Positions 45,504-55,100 of a DNA stretch of 64,000 nt are shown here, in pieces. Position numbers and translations under genes: made by a program. The DNA is taken from assembly GCA_040285745.1 (NCBI GenBank), contig JAUFOR010000002.1, positions 1,922,001 through 1,986,000 on the forward strand, read 5' to 3'. Position 1 is the stretch's first letter; every line of letters begins with the position of its first letter. The notes below the pieces were generated by a model. The model searched no databases and was not told where the DNA came from. It worked only from the letters and a program-made list of their open reading frames with translations. The stretch is from Barthelona sp. PCE. Its lineage: Eukaryota > Metamonada: BaSk clade.

Positions 45504-46853
45504 ATGCGAACTGCAAGTGATTCATTTGGGGCCCTGGAGATACCTGACGGTGTTTATTATGGTGCATCAACGGCACGGGCCATTGAAAATTTCAATTACA
45601 TATCTGCAAAGCCTATGCCTCGAGATTTTGTACTTGAACTGCTCAGGATCAAGAAGGCGTGCGCGATGGTCAACAAGGGAAAGGATTTGCTCGAGGCTGA
45701 CAAAAAGGATTTGATTACGGAAGCTGTGGACTTTTTTATGGCAATGGGTAAGGATAATGGACCTGAATTTGAAAGAAACTTCCCCATTTCGATCTTCCAA
45801 ACCGGTTCTGGAACATCAACCAACATGAATGTCAACGAGTGCATTTGTGGATATATTGAAATGACACATAACAAGACAGTACATCCCAACGACGATGTCA
45901 ACATGTCACAGAGCAGCAACGATGTTTGCCCAGCAGCACTTACAATGAGTTTTGCCAAGAACATAAAGAACATGGTTCGAACCGGTCTCTCACAGCTCAT
46001 AAGTAGCTTCAGAAACGCAGCAGCGAGGAACAGAAACGTGGTTAAGATCGGCCGAACGCACCTAATGGATGCTGTTCCCGTTACTTTCGGATTTGTCTTT
46101 GACAACTACGCTGATCTACTCGAAACAATGAAGGAGGAATACACCGAGGAGGTGTACATTCACCTTGGTGGAACAGCAGTTGGCAATGGTCTCAACGCAC
46201 CTAAAGGATTTAACACTAGTGTGGTCCGTATTCTGAACTTCTTATCCGTTCTTAAGCTGGAGGAAGGCAAGCCCTATCAGCAGTCGTATCTTCTTCAGGC
46301 ACATAAAGCTGCTCAGTACCTCTCTATGCTAGCTGGTGCTCTTCTCAAGATCGCAGGAGATGTCCGATTGATGGCCAGTGGTCCTCGCTCTGGCTTGTGC
46401 GAGATTACGTTACAGGCACTACAACCTGGGTCGAGTATCATGCCTGGAAAGGTCAATCCGGTCATTTGCGAGAGCTTAACCCAGGTGTGCTTCCATGTCC
46501 AGGGTCTTTCATCCTCAGTTGAACGAGCCAGTGCAAGCGGCCAGTTTGAACTCAACACTGCCATCCCACTAGTTGCAAACAACCTGTGCGAGGGAATTAC
46601 ATTGCTTACGGCTGCGATGGAGAAATTCGCTCAACAAATAAGTACGCTGAAAGTCAACAAAGAGCACTGTCAGAATGTGTTGGGCCGATCTCTGATGCTT
46701 GTTACAAACCTAAACTCCGTATGCGGGTATGACCAGGCAGCTATGATTGCAAAGAAAGCATTTGAAGAAGACAGATTGCTGAAAGATGTTGTTGTGGAGA
46801 TTCTTCAGATAAGTGAAGAGGAAGCAAGTCGGTTGCTGAAGCCTCGTGTGTGA
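45504..46853 (+). CDS. Fumarate hydratase, class II
   Basis: 449 residues, close to the roughly 465 of FumC. The family signature GSSIMPGKVNP is intact. HPNDDVNMSQSSND and GRTHLMDAVPVTFG contain the substrate-site residues; the THL (rather than TQL) at that place favours fumarase over aspartase. It interconverts fumarate and malate without an iron-sulfur cluster. The protein begins MRTASDSFG, directly at the conserved core, so no mitochondrial or hydrogenosomal presequence is seen and a cytosolic location is likely. The ATG is only 35 bases after the flippase stop. Convergence with the next gene leaves 71 bases. Confidence 0.92.
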   Translation: MRTASDSFGALEIPDGVYYGASTARAIENFNYISAKPMPRDFVLELLRIKKACAMVNKGKDLLEADKKDLITEAVDFFMAMGKDNGPEFERNFPISIFQTGSGTSTNMNVNECICGYIEMTHNKTVHPNDDVNMSQSSNDVCPAALTMSFAKNIKNMVRTGLSQLISSFRNAAARNRNVVKIGRTHLMDAVPVTFGFVFDNYADLLETMKEEYTEEVYIHLGGTAVGNGLNAPKGFNTSVVRILNFLSVLKLEEGKPYQQSYLLQAHKAAQYLSMLAGALLKIAGDVRLMASGPRSGLCEITLQALQPGSSIMPGKVNPVICESLTQVCFHVQGLSSSVERASASGQFELNTAIPLVANNLCEGITLLTAAMEKFAQQISTLKVNKEHCQNVLGRSLMLVTNLNSVCGYDQAAMIAKKAFEEDRLLKDVVVEILQISEEEASRLLKPRV

Positions 46854-46924
46854 CATTTCTTCCTTCCCAGTCATAGCTTGACAATGATTGTAAAGAGATA
46901 TTGTATTCGAAATTATTTACACTA

Positions 46925-48040
46925 TTAATGAAAGGGAGAAGCTGTGCCACCTGACGATGGGTATGAATTAATTGGCTGCTCGATATTAACTACAGTAGAA
47001 GAAGTAATTGGTTGTCCAATATTGAGTGCATTGGAAGCAACAGGTGTGTATTCAGGGACAACAGCGATAGGTTCACCAATAAGACCATTGCACTCGAATC
47101 CCTTATCGTTCTTGTGTTCCACGGAAGTATGTCCACCTTTAACACATTGATATAACTTGGAAACAGTGACTGTCATATGAGAAGAAGCACTATTAATAAA
47201 TGAAGTATACCACACTTGGACAGGTGCAATAAGTACAATTGAGTACCATAAAGTGTTAATACAACCACCGTTTCTAACCTTGACGAGGAACTCACGGTTG
47301 AGCTGGATTGAAGACAGACTGGCAACACTTCCCCATTCCATATGACGGAAAGCACGGCCATGTCTGGTCCTGGTTAGCTTAACAATGTACTTCTCAAGGT
47401 TTGCAGTGTACTGATCGGCGGGCTGTGCGTCAACTATGACCTTAATTTGACATAAGTCAGCAGTCAATGGGATAGTGAAATCTTGAGATTTATCTGTATT
47501 ATCAATTTGAAGATCAAAAATGAAATCTTCAAGGCCTGTTATATACTTGGGATCGATGGATCCATCAGGGTTCCTTGCGTTATCAACAAAATAACCTGTT
47601 TGGATGGTGACAGGATCCACTATCAAACTATTCATCATTTCCTGTGCTTCAGCAAGAGTCAGATTGTTACATGCGTGTCGTTTCGTTTTAGTTACACACT
47701 TGACTATCATACCAATTATGAAAGTTAAAAATAATGGAGCAGGTGTAATAAAAATCCAGTTTCCAATTACAAGAGGTACACCCATGCAAATATCAAGCCA
47801 GAACGCACTTTTTTCCATTGGGACGCCACTCTTTTTGATGCGCATGTATCCAATAAACAACGGTAACATGAGAAACACAGAAGAAAAGGTTGCAAGTAAC
47901 AATCCGTTTTCTAAATTAACGGTAGGGTTCCAACCCATAGTCGCAACTAAAGACACGACAAAGGAGAATGCACAACAAAGTCCAACGATTGGTGTAAGTG
48001 GACTAATTTTTGCAGATGTATAGTTAATGTTTTGATGCAT
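46925..48040 (-). CDS. Unknown multi-span membrane protein
   Basis: 371 residues. Four hydrophobic segments occur in the N-terminal third (about 13-35, 45-64, 82-98 and 100-115). A central soluble region (about 125-255) follows, then a fifth hydrophobic segment near 263-285 and a polar Ser/Pro/Asn-rich C-terminal tail. I do not recognise the family, and there are no catalytic motifs. It is convergent with fumarase and sits next to the long AT-rich gap. Codon use is normal for the window, and the frame is long and clean, so a real gene is likely. Confidence 0.7.
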   Translation of the reverse strand: MHQNINYTSAKISPLTPIVGLCCAFSFVVSLVATMGWNPTVNLENGLLLATFSSVFLMLPLFIGYMRIKKSGVPMEKSAFWLDICMGVPLVIGNWIFITPAPLFLTFIIGMIVKCVTKTKRHACNNLTLAEAQEMMNSLIVDPVTIQTGYFVDNARNPDGSIDPKYITGLEDFIFDLQIDNTDKSQDFTIPLTADLCQIKVIVDAQPADQYTANLEKYIVKLTRTRHGRAFRHMEWGSVASLSSIQLNREFLVKVRNGGCINTLWYSIVLIAPVQVWYTSFINSASSHMTVTVSKLYQCVKGGHTSVEHKNDKGFECNGLIGEPIAVVPEYTPVASNALNIGQPITSSTVVNIEQPINSYPSSGGTASPFH

Positions 48041-48509
48041 TTAAAATGTGTTGGGTTAGCTTTGAGACTCTAAAAAGATGTTGATCAGACTTACTAAAAG
48101 TGTCTAAAAAACAAATAGACTTTAAAAAAAGAAATACAGAATCACAAAAAGAACAATTAGTTCAGCAGTTTAAAATGGCTTTGTGAAACAGTTTTCGGTT
48201 AAGAATCTGTATCTGATTCAAAAACTTCAAAAAACAGTGAAGGAATCAAGAAGCAAATTTTCTCATCTTCTGAAATATTGAATGCTTTTCTGTGCTTTTC
48301 AATCTCACTTAATATTGAATTAAACAGAATATATTGAATAAATACTGTATATACTGCTACAGAAGATTCTTTCTGAATATCTGTGTATTAACTTAATTGT
48401 TGGCTATGACTTTAAACAGACCACAGTTTACACAATATTGAGCCACAATATGGTACGTAAATTGAAAAATTAAAAAGAGAAAAAAAAATAATTTGAGAAA
48501 AAAATTAGC

Positions 48510-48536
48510 AGTAAACTTAAACTTGTTAAGTTTACT
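48510..48536. repeat. Inverted repeat, 11-base perfect arms
   Basis: AGTAAACTTAA and its exact complement are separated by 5 bases. It lies about 470 bases upstream of the start of the membrane-protein gene at 48040. Possible cruciform or protein site; chance is not excluded in AT-rich DNA. Confidence 0.45.
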
Positions 48537-48985
48537 ATCTCTTTTATTGTGAAGGGGTGGGTCGCAACCGTACAAGCTTTAAATACCAATTAACAACTTC
48601 ATAACGATTTTAAAACAATAATTACACTGTTAGTGTCATTAATGATGAATTTATACATATATTTTTTTTAAGAGCTTATAAGAGTTTATTTAGTATCAGG
48701 AATACCCTTACTGTACTGAATACTACATATTACAATATCCCCTTATATAATTATGTGAAGCAGTGGTTTTTTTTGCAGGACTTCATAGATTCTGATTTCT
48801 TGTGAGTGAGTTATTTTTGCTAATTTCTACGTTTCAACATGAGTCAATCCTTATATGCAGCTTTTTGATAATGATATTTATCACAACTACCTGTATGTGT
48901 TTTTCTTTTTTCCTCCAAATTGCGCATAAAGGTGACATATAGGCGCCAGCCTTCAGACTTTATACTTGGGGCAGTAAACAGCGGA

Positions 48986-49135
48986 GGGGACGAAGCGAAC
49001 CTTCTTGTGTGGATGGTGTTCCTGGAATCCCAAATAGTTTTGTCTTCCCTTTTTTTAAAAAAAAGAGGTATTGAGCCAATTCCAGGACGAAACACACTCC
49101 ACGCGTGAAGGCGAGCCTTCCTATGTGCGTTCCCC
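48986..49135. ncRNA. Candidate structured RNA (150-nt imperfect stem)
   Basis: Five paired blocks nest in order. GGGGAC (48986-48991) pairs with GTTCCCC (49129-49135), CCTTC (49000-49004) with GAAGG (49107-49111) and GTGG (49009-49012) with CCAC (49099-49102). GTGTT (49016-49020) pairs with AAACAC (49090-49095) and CTGGAAT (49022-49028) with ATTCCAG (49079-49085). The island is GC-richer than its surroundings. I recognise no snRNA, SRP, RNase P or tRNA signature, so strand and identity are open; it could also be a DNA-level inverted repeat such as a decayed mobile element. Confidence 0.35.
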
Positions 49136-49524
49136 GACGTCAATAAACCTACTTCAGCATAAATATCAATAAATAATATTTGTGCAGAATATGAGAACTA
49201 AAGCTCCTCTGATGTGAATTGGTTATGCACCATATAATGAAGCCTGATAATAACAATATTTACTCATAAAAATGGTGAAAACAAAGGTTCAAATTCATTT
49301 TTTTGCAGAAAAGGATATTCACCAGTTCGGGGCTTTATTATATTGGGATTAATTAATTGGAGGATAAACTTCATGTGTTGATCTCTTTCCGAACTTTGAA
49401 TGGTTAAGAATAATAATAAGTCACATTCAAAAAAATCGAATAAAACTTCTTGTTTTGTTAATTACGAAAAATTTGAGCTGCTACTTCAAAGAAAAATATA
49501 TTAGGAAAACAATTGACCAAAATT

Positions 49525-49546
49525 TGTGAGGTATTGATACCTCACA
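49525..49546. repeat. Palindrome TGTGAGGTAT-TG-ATACCTCACA
   Basis: Perfect 10-base arms around a TG centre, 400 bases upstream of the GAPDH ATG. It is the least AT-rich of the palindromes in this gap and so the least likely to be chance. A regulator-binding site is one reading. Confidence 0.5.
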
Positions 49547-49599
49547 TTGAAAAAATTAAAATAATAATGCCCTTAATGTCGTTCCATTCATATTACAGT

Positions 49600-49633
49600 C
49601 AGTGAATGTGTATGTAAACACTCTCATTCACTG
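49600..49633. repeat. Inverted repeat CAGTGAATG...CATTCACTG
   Basis: Perfect 9-base arms with a 16-base spacer that itself can pair (TGT/ACA), about 310 bases upstream of GAPDH. Confidence 0.45.
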
Positions 49634-49695
49634 GCAGGAGAAGAAAGAGAAGAAAACAATCCTTCAAAGCATCATGTGATCTTAAGAACAAGAGT

Positions 49696-49717
49696 TACTT
49701 CTTTTGTAAAAGAAGTA
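49696..49717. repeat. Palindrome TACTTCTTTT-GT-AAAAGAAGTA
   Basis: Perfect 10-base arms around a GT centre, about 230 bases upstream of the GAPDH ATG. Confidence 0.45.
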
Positions 49718-49945
49718 CAAAAAGAAGGAAGGTACACATTGTTGCGTAACTGAAGTAGGATGAAAAGTTTGGAAAATGTGATAGGATCAGGGAAGTTAAA
49801 GGGATTTGCTAATTTTTTTTTTTTGTGAGAAGATACAAGTTTTAAAATGTGTTTTATATCGTTGATGTTTCGAAAGAAGGTGATATTTGGCACTCAAAGT
49901 ATCTGAAAGTATTGAGAATTCACATTTATTTTTAAAACTTTTAAT

Positions 49946-50968
49946 ATGGTACGTATTGCTATTAATGGATTCGGTAGAATTGGCCGTCTGGTCGCTAGAC
50001 TTGCAGCCACCGATGAATCGCTTGTTTTAACACACATTAACGATCCTTTTGTATTCAAGGGTGGTGCTGAGTCACTCCCTTATGCTGCTTACATGTTCAA
50101 GCGCGATACCGCACAAGGTGATGCTGATTTTGACATTGAGGTTATCGATGGCAAGTTCATTATCAACGGACAGGAGGTTGGTTACTCCGCTTGCTTCAAG
50201 CCCGAAGAAATCCCCTTCGCCAACAACGCCGATTACGTCGTCGACTCCACTGGTATTTTCAAGACAGTTGAGAAGTGTCAGCCTCACCTCCAAGAGGGTG
50301 TCAAGAGAGTTTTCATCTCTGCCCCTGGTGATGCCAACACCCCCTTCTATCTCTACGGTGTTAACCACGAGAACATCACTGATGAGAAGGTTATTTCTGG
50401 TACCTCTTGCACTACCACTTGCACTTCCCTTCCTCTCAAGGCTCTCCTCAACGCTGGTATCGAGATTGACCGCTGTATGCTCACCACAATTCATGCTGTC
50501 ACCGCCACTCAACAACTTGTAGATTCTGCAAATTTCAAAAAGCCTCGTTTAGGCCGTTCTGCTATGTCTAACATTATCCCTAGTACGACTGGAGCTTCTG
50601 GAGCTGTGACCCGCGTAATCCCCGAGCTTACCGACAAAATGACAGGTATTTCTTTACGTGTTCCCGTTATTACCGGTTCCCTCGTCGATATCGTCATTAA
50701 GACCAAGAACCCCACCTCTGTTGAAGAGATTAACGCCGCTTTCGAGGCCGCCGCTAACGGTCCCCTTGCTGGTGCTCTTGAGTACTCCACTGAAGAACTC
50801 GTTTCATCTGATATCATCGGTTCCACCTACGGTTCTATTGTTGATGGTCTCTGCACCACTGTTCTCGGTGAGGACCTTGTTAAGTGCTTCTTCTGGTACG
50901 ACAACGAGGCTTCCTATACCAACAACTTCGTTCGTTTGATCAAGTACGTTGCTACCAAGGATTTCTAA
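49946..50968 (+). CDS. GAPDH: Glyceraldehyde-3-phosphate dehydrogenase
   Basis: 340 residues. The NAD-binding fold opens with INGFGRIGR and has an Asp in INDPF, as in NAD-dependent forms. The catalytic Cys155 lies in SGTSCTTTC and the catalytic His183 in TIHAVTATQ. NIIPSTTGA and the C-terminal WYDNEASYTNNFVRL are conserved. It oxidises glyceraldehyde-3-phosphate to 1,3-bisphosphoglycerate in glycolysis, in the cytosol. The usual Asn after Cys-Thr-Thr is Thr158 here, an unusual substitution beside the active site. Codons are strongly biased to C-ending forms, as expected for a highly expressed gene. The stop is followed by AATAAA at 50971. Confidence 0.96.
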   Translation: MVRIAINGFGRIGRLVARLAATDESLVLTHINDPFVFKGGAESLPYAAYMFKRDTAQGDADFDIEVIDGKFIINGQEVGYSACFKPEEIPFANNADYVVDSTGIFKTVEKCQPHLQEGVKRVFISAPGDANTPFYLYGVNHENITDEKVISGTSCTTTCTSLPLKALLNAGIEIDRCMLTTIHAVTATQQLVDSANFKKPRLGRSAMSNIIPSTTGASGAVTRVIPELTDKMTGISLRVPVITGSLVDIVIKTKNPTSVEEINAAFEAAANGPLAGALEYSTEELVSSDIIGSTYGSIVDGLCTTVLGEDLVKCFFWYDNEASYTNNFVRLIKYVATKDF

Positions 50969-50970
50969 GT

Positions 50971-50976
50971 AATAAA
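50971..50976 (+). terminator. AATAAA poly(A) signal of GAPDH
   Basis: Canonical hexamer only 3 bases after the stop codon. Confidence 0.55.
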
Positions 50977-51106
50977 ACTTTGTATCACGTTGATTTACTG
51001 CTTTGTAGGGTTCTAGAATAAACGATTCGATAAAAATTCAATGTGCAATGTGCAATGAAACAACCGTGAACATCGCTGTATTACTTTTCTTGATGTTTTA
51101 ACATTA

Positions 51107-52117
51107 ATGCCTTCTATCATTTCTGAGGTTGAAGATTCAGGTACGAAACTATTGATCCGACAGTCAATAAGGGCCTTCTTTCACATTTCTGACACATATG
51201 AATCTATTTACGATATATACGGTCAGATAGGGGAGATATTTACTTCAAAGAGGCCTTTGGAAGCAATAAATGCTGGTCCATTCAGCGATGAAGCCGATGT
51301 TGTCCAATTTTTTGCATTGATTCCTCAGTACCTTGATTTCTTTCGAATTTCTGCTGATAAATATCCCTCAGACTTACTTGGTAGAATTTCCGACCCTTCA
51401 GTACACTGTGTTGTTGTTCACGAGCTTCTGTTCTCGGAGTATGATGCCAAACTATATGCCAATATGATGAAAATTGATAAAGATGATGCAGAGTTTTTGG
51501 ATTTATGTCGTGTACTTATAATGTATCGCCTTTCGCACGAAGACGACATGTACGCAACTAAACACTTTCTTGAGCTAGTTTTTCCTGTTTTTTTCTCGGT
51601 TCCCACACAACTTTCCTTATTTTCACCTGTAATTCCCCATATCGAAGAACCAGGAAGTGAAGTAGATATAATAATGTTTCATTACTCGTTATTAGGCTTT
51701 GATAAATTTGTATCTTATTTTACAAGTGTTTTTGAAGAAATTGATGTTTCTAACCTTGACATGTACTGTTTCCGTGGAGCAGGCGTGTGTTTGGAACGCT
51801 TTGCAACCAAATACTTCCTCACAAGTAATCTTGAAGTTGTTTTTTTTCCAAAAAATGTCATGGATTCAGTAATTCAATCAGCAAAACGTTTATTACGTGA
51901 ATTTACTGAAACAACACTAGCTCTGACCCCACTCACAGGACCATACCTTGATCTACTTATCCAGGGATTTCAAGCTTTGTTTGATTCAGTGCAAGACGAG
52001 AATTTGTTGGATGAAAATTGTAATGAAAATGAAATACATAAAGATTTATTTGCAAAAGAGCATGATATATTGTATAATTTAACTGAATTAGTACTTGATG
52101 CTATGGAAGATATGTGA
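51107..52117 (+). CDS. Hypothetical helical protein, 336 residues
   Basis: A clean frame encoding an acidic, largely alpha-helical soluble protein with many Phe/Leu/Asp residues and no membrane span. I recognise no domain. The C-terminal 40 residues are very acidic. Its stop codon is 3 bases from the stop codon of the convergent gene at 52121, so the two 3' UTRs must overlap the neighbour's coding sequence. The start ATG lies 138 bases after the GAPDH stop. Confidence 0.7.
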   Translation: MPSIISEVEDSGTKLLIRQSIRAFFHISDTYESIYDIYGQIGEIFTSKRPLEAINAGPFSDEADVVQFFALIPQYLDFFRISADKYPSDLLGRISDPSVHCVVVHELLFSEYDAKLYANMMKIDKDDAEFLDLCRVLIMYRLSHEDDMYATKHFLELVFPVFFSVPTQLSLFSPVIPHIEEPGSEVDIIMFHYSLLGFDKFVSYFTSVFEEIDVSNLDMYCFRGAGVCLERFATKYFLTSNLEVVFFPKNVMDSVIQSAKRLLREFTETTLALTPLTGPYLDLLIQGFQALFDSVQDENLLDENCNENEIHKDLFAKEHDILYNLTELVLDAMEDM

Positions 52118-52120
52118 TGA

Positions 52121-55100
52121 TTAGATATTAGATTGAAAAATTAACTCAAGCATCTTTTTTGATTTGGGATCATTTAAATCAACTTCTTGCTCTTTCTCAT
52201 TCTGTTCAATTATCTCCGGATCAACTGTGAACACAAACACCATCGCTATAATGCCACACATGGCAACAATAACAATTATCAATCCTATTTCATTATTTTC
52301 AATGATCATCGTAACAGACAACACTACGGACAGTGTCGTTGATATCTTTGCACATAAGATATTATTAGCTGTGGATACATAAGGGCGTAGCATCAAAACC
52401 ATTATGGAGTACATTGCCAAAAAGATGAAAAGAATAGGTATACCGTATCTTGCTAATAAAGCAAGTCCAGATAGTAAAAGAGAACGTATTTGTAACAAAA
52501 GAATATCCCAATAATTGAATCGTTTGCAAAGACCTGAAGAAGCAAAAGAACCAGTTGAACTCTTATCAATAAGAAAGTAAGTTTGGATTACTATGATACT
52601 AAGAATAATCAATCCAATTAAAATGTTTCCAAAAGATTGTAAACTTGATATGGTGTTTCGAAGGTCAATTAATGAACGAGTCTTGTTGTCAGCTCCAGTT
52701 GTAAAGATCATTATTGTAATTCCATATTGTAAGATTGTAGGTGACCATAATAAAAAGAGTGCCTCAAAGATTGAACGATGTGAACGGTACTTTACCTCAT
52801 CACGTAATCGAAGAGTATGTATGTTATTACCAATGTATCTTCTATGCCTGAAGAACTTATCAATGTAGTGATATGCAAGCGGTGAATATATAATTACTAA
52901 ATAAATTACAGTCATAAATATTGACCAATCAATGCCATTAAGGGATTCAAGGGAGTAAGCTTGGTATAATTTGAGATCATTGACGTGCTCTGGCTTGATT
53001 CTCTGAAGACATGCAAAGATAGCGGTCTGTGAACTAATTAAAGAGAAAAAGGATGTGAGACGTTTGCGGAATACACTTGGTGCAGTGGCTGATCCCATAT
53101 TTAAAGATATACCGATCGAGCTGAACACTAAAGGAGCAAAAAGTAGTACAATTTTGAAGAAGACACGTGAACGTTGAACTGATTCAAACTCACTAGTGAG
53201 ATATTTAATTTGATTAGGAAAGAAATACTTGTATATGGGAACAGCGATTGCTTCTGAGCGATATGCAGCCAATACAATCAATAGCATAAGTGCAATACCT
53301 ACTATTAGAAGTATGTACAGTATGAACTTACCGAAACACATTACACATGAGCCCGAAAGAGGGTCTCTTGCCAGTTCATAACCCTTGTTCAACAAATATG
53401 TATTATCGGTTTGTTCCCACATAAAGTGCTCACAATCTTCGCATTGATACCCACACCGACTAGCTGAACAACCAGTATTTTCCATTGGAAGTTTTGTCAC
53501 TGGTTCACCAAAGTGCTTTGATAAACTCCAGTGCATACCGGAATAACCACTGTGAACATCGCCACCAACACAATACGATAGACGCTGACAGCGAACCTCA
53601 TTGACTGATTCAAAGGGTTGACAATAAGCAACAACATTAGCCCTTGATTCATCAATCAACCTCCCAAACCCTTTCGTCTTCACACACTCCTTCACATTGT
53701 CAGATATACAGATGCGATCGTTATTACAATTGTTATCAGGGTATACTGTCTCGTTTAAAACAGCAACTTCATGAGCAAACCAACCACTATTAACATAATA
53801 CTCTTCAGTTGTCAGTCGATCAGGGTGATTCTCCAAAGAAATACATGCAACATTAACATTATTAACAATTTGAACCTTGCCTAACGGACATACATTGCAA
53901 AATTCACCGTCAAACTCATAACCTGCATCACAACCAGGAAGAGCGAGATTTTGTGTAAATTCAGTGTTACGCCAATGAATCGTAACTGGATTCTCCTCCA
54001 ATCTACTAATCCTTGTAATCAGAGGAACACGAACAGAAAATCTCAATATTGCAGCTATATGAGAACCAGACTTAATTGTATTACGAATATCTTCACGAAA
54101 ATCAACAACAATATTATCATTCTTCTTGTAATACTCTGGTTTAACACATTCTGAAGCAGTGGTGATGTTTCGATATGTTAAAATCATTGGAGCTCTTGAA
54201 ATAGTTTCCGCAAAACCTACATCCGCATTCTGAACAAAGTATATGATATCAAACACTGTGAAATCATCATCTTCCGATATTTCTACTTGTTGAAACGGTA
54301 CAATTGAGTGGATTACATCTGTTTCTTCAGTGAAACAATTCATTCTGTCCTTAAAAAACCCCACAAGATATTTGTTTTTCGTTCTACTTTCTAAACTATC
54401 ATCTTTAAAAGATTCAGGCATGTAATCTGTGTAATTTCCTGGAGCTTTTCCATCCAAATAACAACCAGTGATATGAAATCCATTTGGGAGTGGGACAGCT
54501 GCATCGAGCTTTAAGCCATTCGGCATATCATTGCTCTTGTAGGCAAAATGTGAACAAACTATATCTCCACATAGTGTGCCAATTGGTACATGACGTGATT
54601 CAATATCTTCAAAAGTGTGATTGATAATTGAGAACGTTATGGAATCATAAGTACTGCGGGTGTGATCAACTCTAAACCATAAAGAAGCAAATAGTATCGA
54701 TCCGTAAGCTTTTGTCAGAGAATTATCTATTTCTAATAATAAGTTTCCACCATTCATTGCTACAAAATTGGCGTCATACGCACCAAATAGAGTTCCATAT
54801 GCACCAGATGAGTTAACAACACTTATTTCCGTATTTCGACCATAAAATACAGTAAGATTTGTTCCATAAATGAAACCACCAAAACCACCATGTACATTGA
54901 TACCTTTTAACACACTATTGTCTTCCATCAAAAGCAAACAATCATCAAAAGCGTTGATGAAACCTGAATAACCAATGGAATGTGTATTTAGGACAGTAAC
55001 AGTATTTATCATTGTAAACTTTAGATAGGAACCATCAAATACACCACTGAGCTCACTTTTTCCACGGGTTTCAAAAACTACATTGTCTAATACAGCAGTT

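Larger units (their letters stand above)
48041..49945. other. Long AT-rich intergenic region with hairpins
   Basis: 1.9 kb without a supportable protein gene, the largest gap here. It carries a GC-richer island (about 48940-49140) with a 150-nt imperfect stem. It also holds perfect short inverted repeats at 48510-48536, 49525-49546, 49600-49633 and 49696-49717. The right end must hold the promoter of GAPDH. ORFs at 48844-49143 and 49672-49893 have no protein-like content. I found no tRNA or rRNA. Confidence 0.6.

Noticed and set aside
48844-49143. 99-codon minus-strand ORF over the GC-rich island
   Set aside because: The region is better explained by its nested inverted-repeat structure; the translation is low-quality and basic without domain features.
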